The notes: a model not told the origin generated them from the sequence alone. Positions 35,389 through 46,458 are shown, counted from the first letter of the stretch. The stretch: DNA of 64,000 bases from CAWJMF01 sp963843945 (GCA_963843945.1 CAWJMF010000002.1:1364001-1428000); one strand, 5' to 3'. Numbers and translations are program-made.

Positions 35389-38092
35389 CTACGGATGCGC
35401 CAATGCGGCCTGCGCTGCTGCCAGGCGCGCGATCGGGACGCGATACGGCGAGCACGAAACGTAATCGAGTCCGATCTCTTCGCAGAACGCGACGCTCGAC
35501 GGCTCGCCGCCGTGTTCGCCGCAGATGCCGATCTTCAGGCCGCGCGCGCGGAGCGGCCGCGCTCGACCGCCATCTGCATTAAACCGCCGACGCCGACCCG
35601 ATCGAGCACCTGGAAGGGACTCTCCGCCAAAATCTTTTTCTCGAGGTAGACCGGGATGAACGAACGGTCCGCGTCGTCGCGCGAATAGCCGTACGTCGTT
35701 TGCGTCAGGTCGTTGGTGCCGAAGGAGAAGAACTCGGCGCGTTCGGCAAGTTCGTCGGCGACGACGCAGGCTCGCGGCAGTTCGATCATCGTTCCGATAT
35801 GGTACGGGACAGGCACGCCTTCACGCGCGATGACCTCGTCGGCGACGGCTGCGCGCGGCGTCGGCCGTAAACTGCATCTCTTCTCGCGTCCCGACGCCGG
35901 GTATCATCACATCTGGGCGAGCGTCGACGCCGCTCTCTCCGCAAGCCGCAAGCCGCTTCGAAGATCGCGCGAACTTGCATCGCATAGATCTCGGGATAGA
36001 CGATGCCGAGGCGGCAGACGCGCAGTCCGAGCATGGGATTTTCTTCGTGCAGCTGACGTACGCGCGTCAGGAGCGCGTCGCGAGCGCGAAAGCGAGCGGA
36101 GTCGACGCCCTCGGTAAACCTGAGTTCGGTCGTCTCGACGAGCAGGTCATCGAGCGACGGCAGGAACTCGTGCAGCGGAGGGTCGAGCAGCCGGATCGTC
36201 ACGGGATACCCGGCCATCGCGCGCCAAAATTCCCTTGAAGTCCTCGCGCTGAAACACGAGCAGCTCGTCGAGCCGCGCCGTGCGCGCCTCGAGCGTCGTC
36301 GCGAGGATCATGTGCTGCACGATCGGCAGGCGGTGGGCTGCATGAACATGTGCTCGGTCCGGCAAAGGCCGATGCCGGTCGCGCCGAGCTCGCGCGCTTT
36401 GCGTGCGTCCTCCGGCGTGTCGGCGTTGGCCCAGACTCCGAGGCGCTTCGCGTCGTCGGCCCAGCCCAGAAATTTCGCGAGCCAGTCCGGCAGTTCCGAC
36501 GGCGGATCGATGAGCTTGAGAATCCCGAGCACGACGTTGCCGGTCGTCCCGTCGATCGTGATCCAGTCGCCTTCGTGAAGCGGGTGGCCGCCCAGCGACG
36601 CCGTGCGGTTGCGTTCGTCGATCACGCAGCGCCTCGCAGCCGGCCACGCACGGCTTGCCCATGCCGCGCGCCACAACGGCAGCGTGCGAAGTCGCGCCGC
36701 CCTTCGCGGTCAGCACGCCTTCGCGCGGCGATCATGCCGTGCACGTCGTCGGGAGTCGTCTCAGCGCGAACGAGGATCGTCGGCTTCCCCTCCGCGTCCC
36801 ACGCGACGGCGTCTCCGGTTCGAAAACGACGTAGCCGGACGCGGCGCCGGGCGAGGCGTTGAGGCCCTTCGCGGCGACCACGACGTTCTGGCGCGGGTCG
36901 ATGCGCGCGTGAAAGAGCTGATCGAGCGAGGCGGCGTCGACGCGGCGCACCGCTTCGTCGCGATCGATGATGCCCTCGTGCACCATGTCGAGCGCGATCG
37001 CGGACGGCCGCCTCGGCACTGCGCTTGGCGCTGCGCGTTTGCAGCATATAGAGCTTGCCGCGCTCGACGGTGAATTCGAGATCTTGCATGTCGCGGTAGT
37101 GCCGCTCGAGCTTATCGGCGATATCGACGAATTGAGCGTAGACGCCGGGCGCGAAATCTTCGAGGTCGGCGATCTTCTCCGGCGTACGGATCCCGGCGAC
37201 GACGTCTTCGCCTTGCGCGTTGCGCAGATACTCGCCGAACAGCTTGTGCTCGCCGGTGTTCGGATCGCGCGTGAATGCGACGCCGGTTCCCGAATCGTCG
37301 CCCATGTTCCCGAAAACCATCGAGACGACGCTAACCGCCGTTCCCCAATCGTCCGGAATCTTGTTGAAGCGGCGATAATCGATCGCGCGCTGCGAGTTCC
37401 ACGAATCGAAGACGGCTTCGATCGCGAGCGCTGAGTTGTTCGCGAACGTCTTGCGGAAACTCCTTGCCGGTCTGCTCTCGAACGCTCCGCTTGAACGCGT
37501 CGACGACGCCTCGCCCAAGCCTGCCGCGTCGACCTTCGTATCGGGTCTCGACGCCGCGCGTCTCCTTCTCGTCAGCGATGACTGCGATCGAACACCGAGC
37601 GCTCGACTCCGAGCACGATGTCGGAGAACATCGAGATGAAGCGCCGATATGCGTCCCAGAGCGAAGCGCTCGTCGCCGGAAGCTGCCGCCAAACCGACCA
37701 CGGTATTATCGTTGAGCCCGAGGTTGAGGATCGTATCCATCATCCCGGGCATCGAGACGCGGCGCGCCGCTGCGGACCGAAACGAGCAACGGCTCGCGCT
37801 CGCCGCCGAAGCGTCTTGCCGGTTCGCCGTTCGAGTTCGGCCACAGCGCGCGTCGACGTCGCGCTCGAGCCCGTCGGGCATCCGCCGGCCGAGCCGATAG
37901 AACTCGAGACACGCCTCGGTCGTGATGGTGAAGCCCGGCGGCACCGGCAGGCCCGCGCGCGGTCATATCCGCGAGGCCCGCGCCTTTGCCCCCGAGGAGG
38001 TCGCGCATCTCGCTGCTGCCCTCTTCGAAGAAGAAAAGTCGCTTCGGGCTCCGCGTTCCGCTCGAGGGCGCCGTTTCGAGAAGCTTAGCCAT
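35389..38092 (-). CDS. ppdK: Pyruvate, phosphate dikinase, heavily frameshifted (possible pseudogene)
   Basis: About 900 codons of PPDK (pyruvate + ATP + Pi to PEP + AMP + PPi), spread over at least nine frame changes. From ATG 38092: RLFFFEEGSSEMRDLLGGKG and PPGFTITTEACLEFY (N-terminal ATP-grasp), VSMPGMMDTILNLGLNDNTV, FGNMGDDSGTGVAFTRDPNTG, YMLQTRSAKR, then the phosphohistidine domain GGATSHAAVVARGMGKPCVAGC with the catalytic His, GIGLCRTEHMF, FFSFGTNDLTQTTYGYSRDD and GICGEHGGEPSSV (PEP domain), ending at TAG 35389-35391. Every conserved block is present, which favours sequence error, but the density of breaks is far above that of neighbouring genes, so real decay cannot be excluded. It is opposite in strand to the glycan genes around it. 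Confidence 0.85.
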
Positions 38093-38237
38093 GGGAGGGT
38101 CGAAAATTGGCGAGCGACGCTCGCTGTCCTGGAAGATTCTTTCCATATATTTGCGCTAGCGAAGGGCGGCTCGGGGGCCGGTCGAAGCCGAGGCGGATGC
38201 CAGTCGCGGGTGGTTCCGACGCCGTAGGGACGATCGC

Positions 38238-40026
38238 TTGAGCGAGGGTCGGCCGAGTCTCCAGCAGATGCACGAAGCGCTGCGCCTCGCTCACGCGGAG
38301 AATCTCAACCTCCAGGACGCACTCCGTTTGGAACGCGAGGAAGAGCCGAACGCGGCCTACGCCCGGTGGCTCGAGAGCCGCAAACTGCGGCCGAGCGACC
38401 TTGCGCGGCTTCGGACGCTGTCGCGCTCGCTTGCGAACCAGCCAAAATTCAGCGTGATCGTGGCCACGTACGACACCGTTGAGGCGCACCTGCGCGCAGC
38501 GCTCGATTCCGTTTTTGCGCAAACCTACGAGAACTGGGAGCTGTGCATTGCGGACGACGCGTCGCCGCAGCCGCACGTTCGTCGCGTCCTTGCGGAATAT
38601 GCCACGCGAAGCCCGCGCGTCAAGACCGTTTTCCGGAGCGAGAACGGACACATTTCGCGTGCAACCAATTCCGCGGTCGAGTTGGCAGACGGCGATTTCC
38701 TCTGCTTGCTCGACCACGACGACGTCTTGACCCCCGACGCCCTTTTCGAAGTGGCTTTGACGCTCAACATGTCGCCCGATGCGGATTTCGTTTATTCCGA
38801 CGAAGACAAGCTGGACGACGCAACGGGACGGCTTGTCGATCCATATTTTAAACCTGACTGGTGTCCTGATTCAATTCTCTCACGCATGTATACGGCGCAT
38901 CTGGGCGTCTATCGGCGTTCGCTAGTCGAACAGCTTGGCGGCATGCGCGAGGGATTTGAGGGTAGTCAAGATCACGATTTGGTATTGCGGCTCGTCGAGC
39001 GCACGCACCGCATCCACCACGTGCCGAAGGTGTTGTATCACTGGCGCATCCACACCGAGTCGACCGCTTCGAAGATAGCGACTAAGCCCTACGCGGTGGT
39101 CGCGGCTCAGCGAGCCATCGCCGAAGCCATCGAGCGCCGCGGTCAACCGGGGACGGTACTCGCGCCGCCGGATTGTCCGGGCACGTACCTCGTCCGCTAT
39201 CAGATTGGGCTCCCCGGACGCGTGTTGATCGTGGTTTCCGCCGGTTCGGATGCCGCGAACCTGAATCGTTGCCTTGAGTCCATCCTTTCGCACGATGCTT
39301 ATCCGGACTTCGAAATCGTATTGGTTCCGGATTCGACGGAGCTCGCGATGATCGACGCTTGCCGTCGCCTCGCGACAGCCGATCCTCGGGTACGCCTCGC
39401 CGACTCAAGCTTCTCCTTGCAGCCCGTCGCATCTCCGCAACAAGCTGATCTCCGAGTCCGATGCGCCATACGTCGTTTTCATGGAAGGCGACACCGAAGT
39501 CGCGACTCACGACTGGCTCAGCGCGTTTGTCGAACAGGCCCAGAGACCCACCGTCGGCGCGGTCGGGCCGTTGATTCTTAGCGGGGACGGAACCGTTCGT
39601 CAAGCGGGCCTCATCCTGGGGACGGACGATGCCATCGTTTCGGGTCACCGCGCCTTTCCGCGCGATGCGTTCGGGTATTTCTCCACGCTTCGCTCGATTA
39701 ACAATTTTTCGGCGCTCCCGGGCACCTGTCTGATGATGCGCCGCGAGGTCTTTCGGCGCGCCGGCGGGTTCGACGAACAATTCGCGATGGGATATGGCGA
39801 TGTCGATCTTTGCCTAAGATTGCGACGCGCAGGGTACGACAACGTATTTATTCCGCACGTGATCGTCTACGCACTCGCGCAGGAGCGCAGCGCGAAGGGT
39901 TCGCTCAAGCCTTTCGGTCCCGATTTGGAGCTGATGCGGACTCGTTGGCGCGGTCTCGAGGCGGAAGACCCGTGCTACAACCCAAACCTCGGATTCGAAA
40001 AAGGCGGCTACGCTCTACGCATCTAG
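38238..40026 (+). CDS. Two-domain GT2 glycosyltransferase, third paralogue, one frameshift
   Basis: A diverged relative of the inverted GT2 pair, about 595 residues. The first domain (FSVIVATYDTVEAHL, ELCIADDASPQPHVRR, VYSDEDKLDDATG, the latter carrying the catalytic acidic triad) is intact. The second starts as VLIVVSAGSDAANL but its frame changes near 39430; it resumes as LISESDAPYVVFMEGDTEVA, then GTVRQAGLILGTDDA and GFDEQFAMGYGDVDLCLRLR, ending TAG at 40024-40026. The second-domain donor-site motif is altered (EGDTE instead of NNDTE). The start is TTG 38238. The N-terminal coiled part is short. It would add sugars, possibly rhamnose, to the same glycan. Confidence 0.83.
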
Positions 40027-40099
40027 GGCACCCCGACCCGCCCGCCGCACCGCTCTAGGCCTGCAAGAGCACCTCGCTATCCGGTCGAAGGCCTGCCGC

Positions 40100-40621
40100 A
40101 TGGCGCTCGAGGTCATCGACACGATTTTTGACGCGGCGAAGGTTTTCGTTCCCGACGTCTTCGAGGACGATCGCGGCTTTTTCAAGGAAATTTACACTAC
40201 CCGGCGCTACCAGGAGGCCGGGATCGGCGATACTTTTCTCCAAGACAGCGTTTCGTTTTCAACCAAAAACGTGATCCGCGGGCTCCACTACGACGTCGAG
40301 ATGTCAAAGTTCGTGCAAGTCTTGCGCGGACGCGTCTGGGATGTAATCGTTGACCTGCGCGAGGGTTCGCCGACGAACCGCAAGTGGCAAGGCTTCCATC
40401 TCTCCGAATACAACCACAAGCAACTTTACGTCCCAGCCGGGTTCGCGCACGGCTTCCTCACGCTTAGCGATGACGTCGTCTTTCTCTACAAGCAAGGCGC
40501 GCTTTACGATCCGTCGCGCGAACGCTCGATTCGATGGAACGATCCGACCCTCGCGATCAAATGGCCGCTCGTCGGCGAACCGCGAATCTCCGCCAAGGAT
40601 GAAGCCGCGCCGCCACTCTAA
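40100..40621 (+). CDS. rmlC: dTDP-4-dehydrorhamnose 3,5-epimerase RmlC
   Basis: Third step of dTDP-L-rhamnose synthesis, epimerising C3 and C5 of the keto sugar. A 173-residue cupin protein of normal length with DRGFFKEIYTTRRYQEAGI, QDSVSFSTKNVIRGLHYDVE (catalytic His in RGLHY), KFVQVLRGRVWDVIVDLR, YVPAGFAHGFLTLSDD and the C-terminal IRWNDPTLAIKWP. ATG 40100 is preceded by weak ribosome-site sequence. It is separated from rmlB-A-D by the methyltransferase, ppdK and a GT2, but completes the set. The locus continues with a convergent membrane protein. Confidence 0.94.
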   Translation: MALEVIDTIFDAAKVFVPDVFEDDRGFFKEIYTTRRYQEAGIGDTFLQDSVSFSTKNVIRGLHYDVEMSKFVQVLRGRVWDVIVDLREGSPTNRKWQGFHLSEYNHKQLYVPAGFAHGFLTLSDDVVFLYKQGALYDPSRERSIRWNDPTLAIKWPLVGEPRISAKDEAAPPL

Positions 40622-40663
40622 CCCGTTTTCGCCGTAATCCGCGGGTCGGCGATGGTTCGTGCG

Positions 40664-42949
40664 TCACCGCTCCAGAGCGTCACGCATTCGGCTAATTTGC
40701 CCTGCGTACGTCAAAAAGAGTGGCTGCGAAGACCCCACGCGACCGGCCCAACTCACGAGGTTAAGGGCTAAGCATTCGGAGTTCGCCTCAGAAATGGGAT
40801 GCGGCTCCCGGTCGCTCCGGTAGGCGGCGGAGACCAGCATCCACGCCGCGTACGTTGCCGGGTCGCTCGCGAGAAGTTCGTTCAAGGAGCGAGGTGCGGG
40901 CAGTACCCCTTCGCTGGCAAGTCCGTCTGGTTGATGGGGGGCCGATGCCATTACGTTTTGCATCGCTCGAAGTTCAACCGTGTACCCGCGCAAGAGGCTG
41001 CCCGTGCCATCGACGTCCTCCGATTTCGCTGAATTCACGGCCCAATCGACATACTGTTTCGGAAATTCAGGATCGATGCCCGGGAAGGCTCGAACGAGAT
41101 CCTGACGTTCGAAATACAAAATCGAAAGCACGCGCCAAGCTTCCACCGCACGATCGCTTTCTAAGAGCATCGCGCTCAAAGCAGCCGGGACCGGCATAAC
41201 GACATAGGGCAAATCGGGCGCGTGATGTCCCTCCGCGAGGCTCCTCTTGGCAACATCGAACATCGACCGATACTCTGTTTGGTATGAAGTTAGGGCGCCA
41301 CGCGCGTACGTCGAGGCGCTGGGCGTTCCCGCCCAGGCCAGCAACGAGGACGGAAACGTAATGCCCCATGCGGGATAGCTTGCCGCGAGATCCGGACGCT
41401 TGATATAGAGGTCGGACAAAACGCGCCAAGCCTCGCTAGCCCCCCGATTACCATTTACGTAAAGCAGAAGCGAACCGTCGGCGGAAAGTGGCATCGGATC
41501 GACGCTGCCATGAGACTGCCTTGACGAGAGATGAGGGGCCCAGCCCTGAGAAGCATCGCATCTCCCTGCATTCGAAAAGGTCGACAACCGATCGCGTTGC
41601 GCCAGGGCCGCGAGTTTCCTGAACACCTCGACGTTGGGGTACTCGTATGTCTGGACCTGGTTCGGGGTCGCGTCCAGATAGTTTCTCGTTATTTCATCCG
41701 ATTGGAGGCTCGCGATTCGTTGTGCCTCGCCGACGCTTAAGCCGATGCCCGACGACGCCGCGACCTGCGCCGTCAGGAGGGCGGCGAAGGTCGCGGCGAT
41801 GACCTTTATCCTTCGAAGCTCGGGGCCGACGGTCAGCCGCAGCAGAGCGAGAAGACCGAAATAGTTCCCGAGGAGCAGTAGTAGATTGTAGGTCGTGTAT
41901 CGCGATGTCGTCGCTGAAAATACGCCCGACGCACTTCGGCCGATGTAGACTAAGATATCGAACAGCAGCGCAAACACGATCAGTGCGCTGGCTAACGCGA
42001 GCTGCGGGTCCGGTCGACGCCGCCAGGCGGAAACAACGACGACGGCGCTAACGGCCAGCAACAGGAATCCGAATATTCCAAGCCCGGCATAGCCCCAGGG
42101 CGAAGCTGGGATCGTTCCGGCTGCTACGCTGCCAACTTGGACGAGAAGAAACGGCACGAAACGGTCTGGGCGCGCGAGTGCCTCAGGGACGGATCCGCCA
42201 CCCGTCGCGCCAAGGTTGAAGCCCGCAAAATACGCGAAGGCGACGGCGACGGCGGCGAGGGCCCACAGGGTAATGATCCCGCGGCGGCCGTTCCTTAAGA
42301 GCAAGACGACCGCACCGGCCGGCCAAATCAACAGCCCTTGAAACGAGCAGAACGAGCCGACGGCGGCGGCCGCGATTGCGCCGATCAACTTCCACTGCGT
42401 ACCTTCCTCGACGGTTATAAGACAGTAGAGCGTTGCTGCGAGACATACCGTGACCAGATACCAGGCGATCTGAAAGCCCCACAGTGGGTTGTCGTGTTGC
42501 GCGAGACTGAATCCGATGAACGCCACCGGAACCAGCGCCCACCAGCCGAAGCGTCGACCTCGAAAGTACGACCAGGCGAGGAGCCCATAAGCCACAACGA
42601 TCAAAGACGCGCTAAAGAACATTAGGGCCCGGAAATTGAGGTTTCCCCAACGCGTGAACAAGAGATCGAACAGGTAAGCGACCGGCATCCTGTTCTCATT
42701 GTGTTGCGACCAGAGCATCGAAGCGGACAGGTTTCCGTGTAGCAATCCGCTCGCTATCGGTATGATTTCCCAGTCGTCCCATCGTGGCACATTGACGCCG
42801 TTGCGAGCGATGAACCAAAAGTAGAGCGCGACCGGCAGCAGGATTGCGCCGACTGGCAAAGCGACTGCCGCGACGGGCGAAATAGAAAAACGAGCCACCC
42901 CTCGCCGAATCTCGTCAAAATAGGACGCTATTTCTCTAAAAAAGCGCAT
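40664..42949 (-). CDS. Large polytopic membrane protein, putative GT-C family ('WDE..QH..HR' type)
   Basis: An intact 761-residue member of the membrane trio. After the first helix (about 25-50) comes NVPRWDDWEIIPIASGLLHG, then MLWSQHNENRMPVAYLFDLL and a shared block NPLWGFQIAWYLV. About 11-12 helices occupy the first 430 residues. The extra 300-residue C-terminal soluble part, absent from the two shorter members, contains imperfect internal repeats: 'LxASYPAWGITFPSSLLAWA' resembles 'FPGIDPEFPKQYVDWA', each with an 'AWRVLSxLYxxRxDL' helix (two copies, AWRVLSDLYIKRPDL and AWRVLSILYFERQDL). I infer a GT-C glycosyltransferase with an extracytoplasmic domain; substrate unknown. It is convergent with rmlC. 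Confidence 0.68.
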   Translation of the reverse strand: MRFFREIASYFDEIRRGVARFSISPVAAVALPVGAILLPVALYFWFIARNGVNVPRWDDWEIIPIASGLLHGNLSASMLWSQHNENRMPVAYLFDLLFTRWGNLNFRALMFFSASLIVVAYGLLAWSYFRGRRFGWWALVPVAFIGFSLAQHDNPLWGFQIAWYLVTVCLAATLYCLITVEEGTQWKLIGAIAAAAVGSFCSFQGLLIWPAGAVVLLLRNGRRGIITLWALAAVAVAFAYFAGFNLGATGGGSVPEALARPDRFVPFLLVQVGSVAAGTIPASPWGYAGLGIFGFLLLAVSAVVVVSAWRRRPDPQLALASALIVFALLFDILVYIGRSASGVFSATTSRYTTYNLLLLLGNYFGLLALLRLTVGPELRRIKVIAATFAALLTAQVAASSGIGLSVGEAQRIASLQSDEITRNYLDATPNQVQTYEYPNVEVFRKLAALAQRDRLSTFSNAGRCDASQGWAPHLSSRQSHGSVDPMPLSADGSLLLYVNGNRGASEAWRVLSDLYIKRPDLAASYPAWGITFPSSLLAWAGTPSASTYARGALTSYQTEYRSMFDVAKRSLAEGHHAPDLPYVVMPVPAALSAMLLESDRAVEAWRVLSILYFERQDLVRAFPGIDPEFPKQYVDWAVNSAKSEDVDGTGSLLRGYTVELRAMQNVMASAPHQPDGLASEGVLPAPRSLNELLASDPATYAAWMLVSAAYRSDREPHPISEANSECLALNLVSWAGRVGSSQPLFLTYAGQISRMRDALER

Positions 42950-43282
42950 GGACCGGCGTTGGATCGTGCATTAAAACAAGGCACTTTGTGGAATATTTGT
43001 ACGATAGCACTTCAGCACCTGGGTACCAAACCGCCGCCCGAACGGAGTCGAAAGTGAAACGACCAGAGTCGAAGTGCTTCGGCACGTACGCGAGATCGGC
43101 GCACGGGCGGATTCAGTATAGCGGACGATGTCGCTCTGCTAATGTGCGCTATCCGAGACCAGAGTACGTGGATCGGTAGAAGGGAGCGTTGAGGCCGGTA
43201 TGGCAGAAAACTAAAGTACAGAGGCCCGCACCGTTTCGTCACTTCCGAGGCTGGCGGCCTCACCGCAAGCTGCTACGGTAGC
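42950..43282. other. 333-base intergenic region between divergent membrane-protein genes
   Basis: No coding sequence that can be defended: the one small open frame here (about 63 codons at 42988) has no ribosome site or recognisable product. It is less GC-rich than its surroundings, notably around 42970-43020. As it separates two genes that are transcribed away from each other, it should hold their promoters, but no clear -35/-10 pair can be assigned. No tRNA-like or inverted-repeat structure was seen. Confidence 0.5.
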
Positions 43283-44982
43283 GTGATCGCAAACATCCTA
43301 AACGCGCTCGCCAATTCTCCGACCATCTACGGCGCGAGCGTCGTCTTCCTGAGCTTGCTAAGCGCTTTGCTCGCCGTCATACCCGCCTTGCCGCCCAGGC
43401 TGCGCCGGTCAGGCTTTGCCTCGACGGGGTTCTTCTTCTTCGCTACGACCCTGACGGTCTTGATCGGGCGCTGGCCTTCGATGCGATTCGACGACTTCAT
43501 AAGCGTGGACGAAGCGCAAATGCTCGCCCAAGCGCTTACGCTCGCGCACTATCCCATTCCGTGGAAGTTCTACGATCCAACGACCAGCGGACCGTTGAAT
43601 TCGGCTATCCTCGACCTGCCGCGACTCGTCGGAATGTTTCCGACATACGCTAGTAATCGGCTGATCGCCGCGGTTCTTATCGTGATCCTGCTGGTCGCCC
43701 TTTACGACATCGTCCAGCGGACCTACGGAGAACTGGCAGGACGCCTTGCGACGCTGCCGCCGCTCGTCTTTTTTTCGCTGGAGACGTCGCCGGAGTTTAC
43801 GGACTATCCAAGCGAGCTTTTATCGATATGTCTCATCGCAGTCACGATGGACCTCGTTCTGAGCATGACTTCGAAACGCGACCAGCTGTCATTTGGGAAA
43901 ATCGCTATCGCGGGGATTCTCCTTGGGGCTTTGCCTTTCTCGAAGCTACAGGCGATACCGTTCGTAGCGCTGCTCGCCGCAACGGCGGTGTACCTGATCG
44001 TTCGCAATGGCGCGTTAGCGCCGATCAAGCGCAGAGCCATTGGCCTGTTCGCGCTAGGTCTGCTGGCCTGTCCCCTCCTCATCTTGCCGGCGGTGGCGGC
44101 CTCCGGAGCATTTCGGGATTTCGTGCTGAGCTACGTCGCGCTTCCATACATGTACGTTCGGAGCAACTGCTGCCACTTCGCGGGGAGGACGTTCTTCTTC
44201 GGCGAGACGCTGTTCGCAGTATTCGAAGTAAGTTGCATAGCGATTGCGTCGCTTCAGCGATCGCCCTAGTGCTTGCCAGGGCACGAAAAGTTCCGCGTGG
44301 CGGCCCCGCGCCATGGTGGCTGCCGGTATTTTTCCTTTTCACGCTGGCGGTCGGCGTCTACGCTGCGGAACAACCACAGCGCGGGTTCCTGCACTACCTA
44401 TTGTTCCTGGTTCTCCCCCTCAGCGGTCTAGCGGGCAGCATGAGCGGCCTAGCGCTACGCTCGTGGCAAGGTTCAAAACTCGTCGGCTCACGTTCTGTGA
44501 CAGTAGCGCTCGGATCGCTCATCGCTGTCGTAGCTCTGGCGCCGCCGATTCTCATCCGCTTAACCGAGGGTAATGTCTTCCAAAAGTACGTCTACGGCGA
44601 GACCCAAACGTCGATGATTCCTTCGGAGGTTTCGCGGGCCATCCGGAAGAGCGTTCGACCCGGCGACCGCATGGCGGTCTGGGGATGGATGCCGCAGTAC
44701 TTTGTGATTACGCATGCGATCATGGGGACCCGCGATTCAATCGGTCAATTCCAGATCGAAAATGGTCCCGCCCGACCGTATTACCGTGAACGCTATCTCT
44801 CGGACATGCAACGGAACAGACCGCTGTATTTTATCGATGCGGTCTCACCGATTTCATTTGCCTTCACCGACCGCGCAACCCAGGGCCTCGAATCGTTTCC
44901 CGAGCTGAATCAATTCGTGCATCGCGCCTACCACCTCGTGATCGAAGTCGATGGGATTCGGCTCTTCGAGAGAAACACGTAG
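43283..44982 (+). CDS. Polytopic membrane protein, putative GT-C/GT39-like, one frameshift
   Basis: About 565 residues from GTG 43283. After two helices it has RFDDFISVDEAQMLAQALTL and PWKFYDPTTSGPLNSAIL, a DE-containing first loop with a TSGPLN motif as in dolichyl-phosphate-mannose:protein mannosyltransferase-like (GT39, GT-C) enzymes. More helices follow, then a shift near 44250 connects to a region with ALVLARARKVP, further helices, and a soluble C-terminal part (RPGDRMAVWGWMPQYFVI) ending at TAG 44980. The frame break is at a non-repetitive site. The final part also has HLVIEVDGIRLFERN, common in these proteins. It closes the polysaccharide locus; the function is inferred. Confidence 0.65.
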
Positions 44983-45200
44983 ATCCGATACTAACCTCAT
45001 TTGTAGAGAGGCCCGGACGATGGCGGCTACTTTCCCGCGGTGCGGCATGTTTCACGTCTCTCGATCGATCAGGCTGCTTCCGGGTCAAATAAATAGTAGA
45101 ACGAGGGCCGGCGGCAGGAGCTCCACGCTCGGCGGCGGACGTTGAAAACTGCGCACCCTAACGATTTAGACCTCGGGTCCCACGCGATGCTGAGAGCACG

Positions 45201-46440
45201 ATGACGCAGCGTTACTCTTCTTTATTCGTCCTTTTGCTCTGTGTCGCTGCTTGCAGCGGCGGAGGTACGACGTCGCCTGCCCCAAAGCCCACGGCGACCT
45301 CGACACCGGTCTCGACTGCGTCTCCGAGCACAACGTCCTCGCCGAAGCCAACTCCCTCCTCGGTACCGACAGCGCCGCCGGTCTCGACCGCATCCCCGCC
45401 GGCGACTCCCACGCCGACACCGTTTGTCGCGCCGACCGCACCACCGCTGCTCTCGGGATTGAGTTTCCGGTACTATAGTTTCAACGACTCCCAGCCCTCG
45501 CAAATCGTCACGGCCTCCGACGGCAATGTGTGGTTCACGCAGACGTTCTTCGGCGAAATTGCCTATTTGTCTCCGAGCGGAGCCACGGTATCGTATCCTG
45601 TGATTCCAGGCGACACCACGAAGGCGAATCCAATTGGAATAACGGTCGGGAGCGATGGCACACTCTGGACCGCTGACGAAAATGCCAACTCGATCAGTAA
45701 TCTTTCGCTCTCAGGCGCGCAGCGTTGGGTCTTACCGACCGGAAGCATCGTGGGTCCCTACTACATCGCCTTTGGATCCGACGGCAACCTCTAGTTTACG
45801 GAGGGCAATAATCCGTCGATCGTTGGCAAGATGACGCCGGCTGGCGTCTACACAGGCTTTGCGCTCCCCGAGACGGTGTATGAAATCGCCGCTGGCCCCG
45901 ACGGAAACTTGTGGCTCTCGGCGGGAACGAGCGGCGTGATTCGGTTGACAACCTCCGGAGTCGCTACCGTTTTTTCTCCGCCCGCCGGAATGAACGTGCG
46001 GGGCGTTGCCGCCGGTTCGGACGGGAATGTTTGGGCCCGGAAATAACGCCGAGACCTCGGCCCTCGCCGTCGTCTTTAAGATCACGCCGGCGGGAGTTTA
46101 TACGACGTACACCATGAGCGGGTACCTCGCTTCTACGTCAACGGAATGGTCAACCGAGACGCTATATAGCGCCGGTGGATTCGTCTATTTCGTAGCGCAG
46201 CCGGCAGGCGGTTCCAGAAACTCCGGCATCATAACCCAAATGACGACCGATGGCGCCGTCACTCAACAATATTCAATTCCCCTGCTCAGCGGCGGACTCG
46301 GGGAGCAGTACATCAGCTCGATCACATTGGGGGCCGACGGGAATTTGTGGTTTGTCGGCGCGGGTTCGGAAGACATCGACGTCTGGGTTCTGAATCCGCC
46401 GGCTACAGCGCACTCTCGCCAGCACCCGAGGCTCCGCTAA
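45201..46440 (+). pseudogene. Vgb-like beta-propeller lipoprotein with an in-frame stop and a frameshift
   Basis: The product starts with a lipoprotein signal (FVLLLCVAACSGGG, lipobox LCVAACS) and a 55-residue Ser/Thr/Pro linker, then beta-propeller blades with the repeat 'SDGN(V/L)W(F/L)', as in virginiamycin B lyase-like and SMP-30/NHL-type propellers; several copies appear (SDGNVWFTQ, SDGTLWTADE, PDGNLWLS, ADGNLWFVG). An in-frame TAG at 45792-45794 stands where TGG (Trp) is expected in SDGNLW, and the frame shifts again near 46035. Either two sequence errors (a G-to-A and an indel) or a decayed gene. No substrate is known; the propeller may bind extracellular ligands. The gene converges on argB. 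Confidence 0.75.
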
Positions 46441-46458
46441 AGTCTTCCGCGGCGGCCA

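Noticed and set aside
42988..43179. Small open frame in the intergenic region
   Set aside because: 63 codons, no ribosome site, no recognisable motif.
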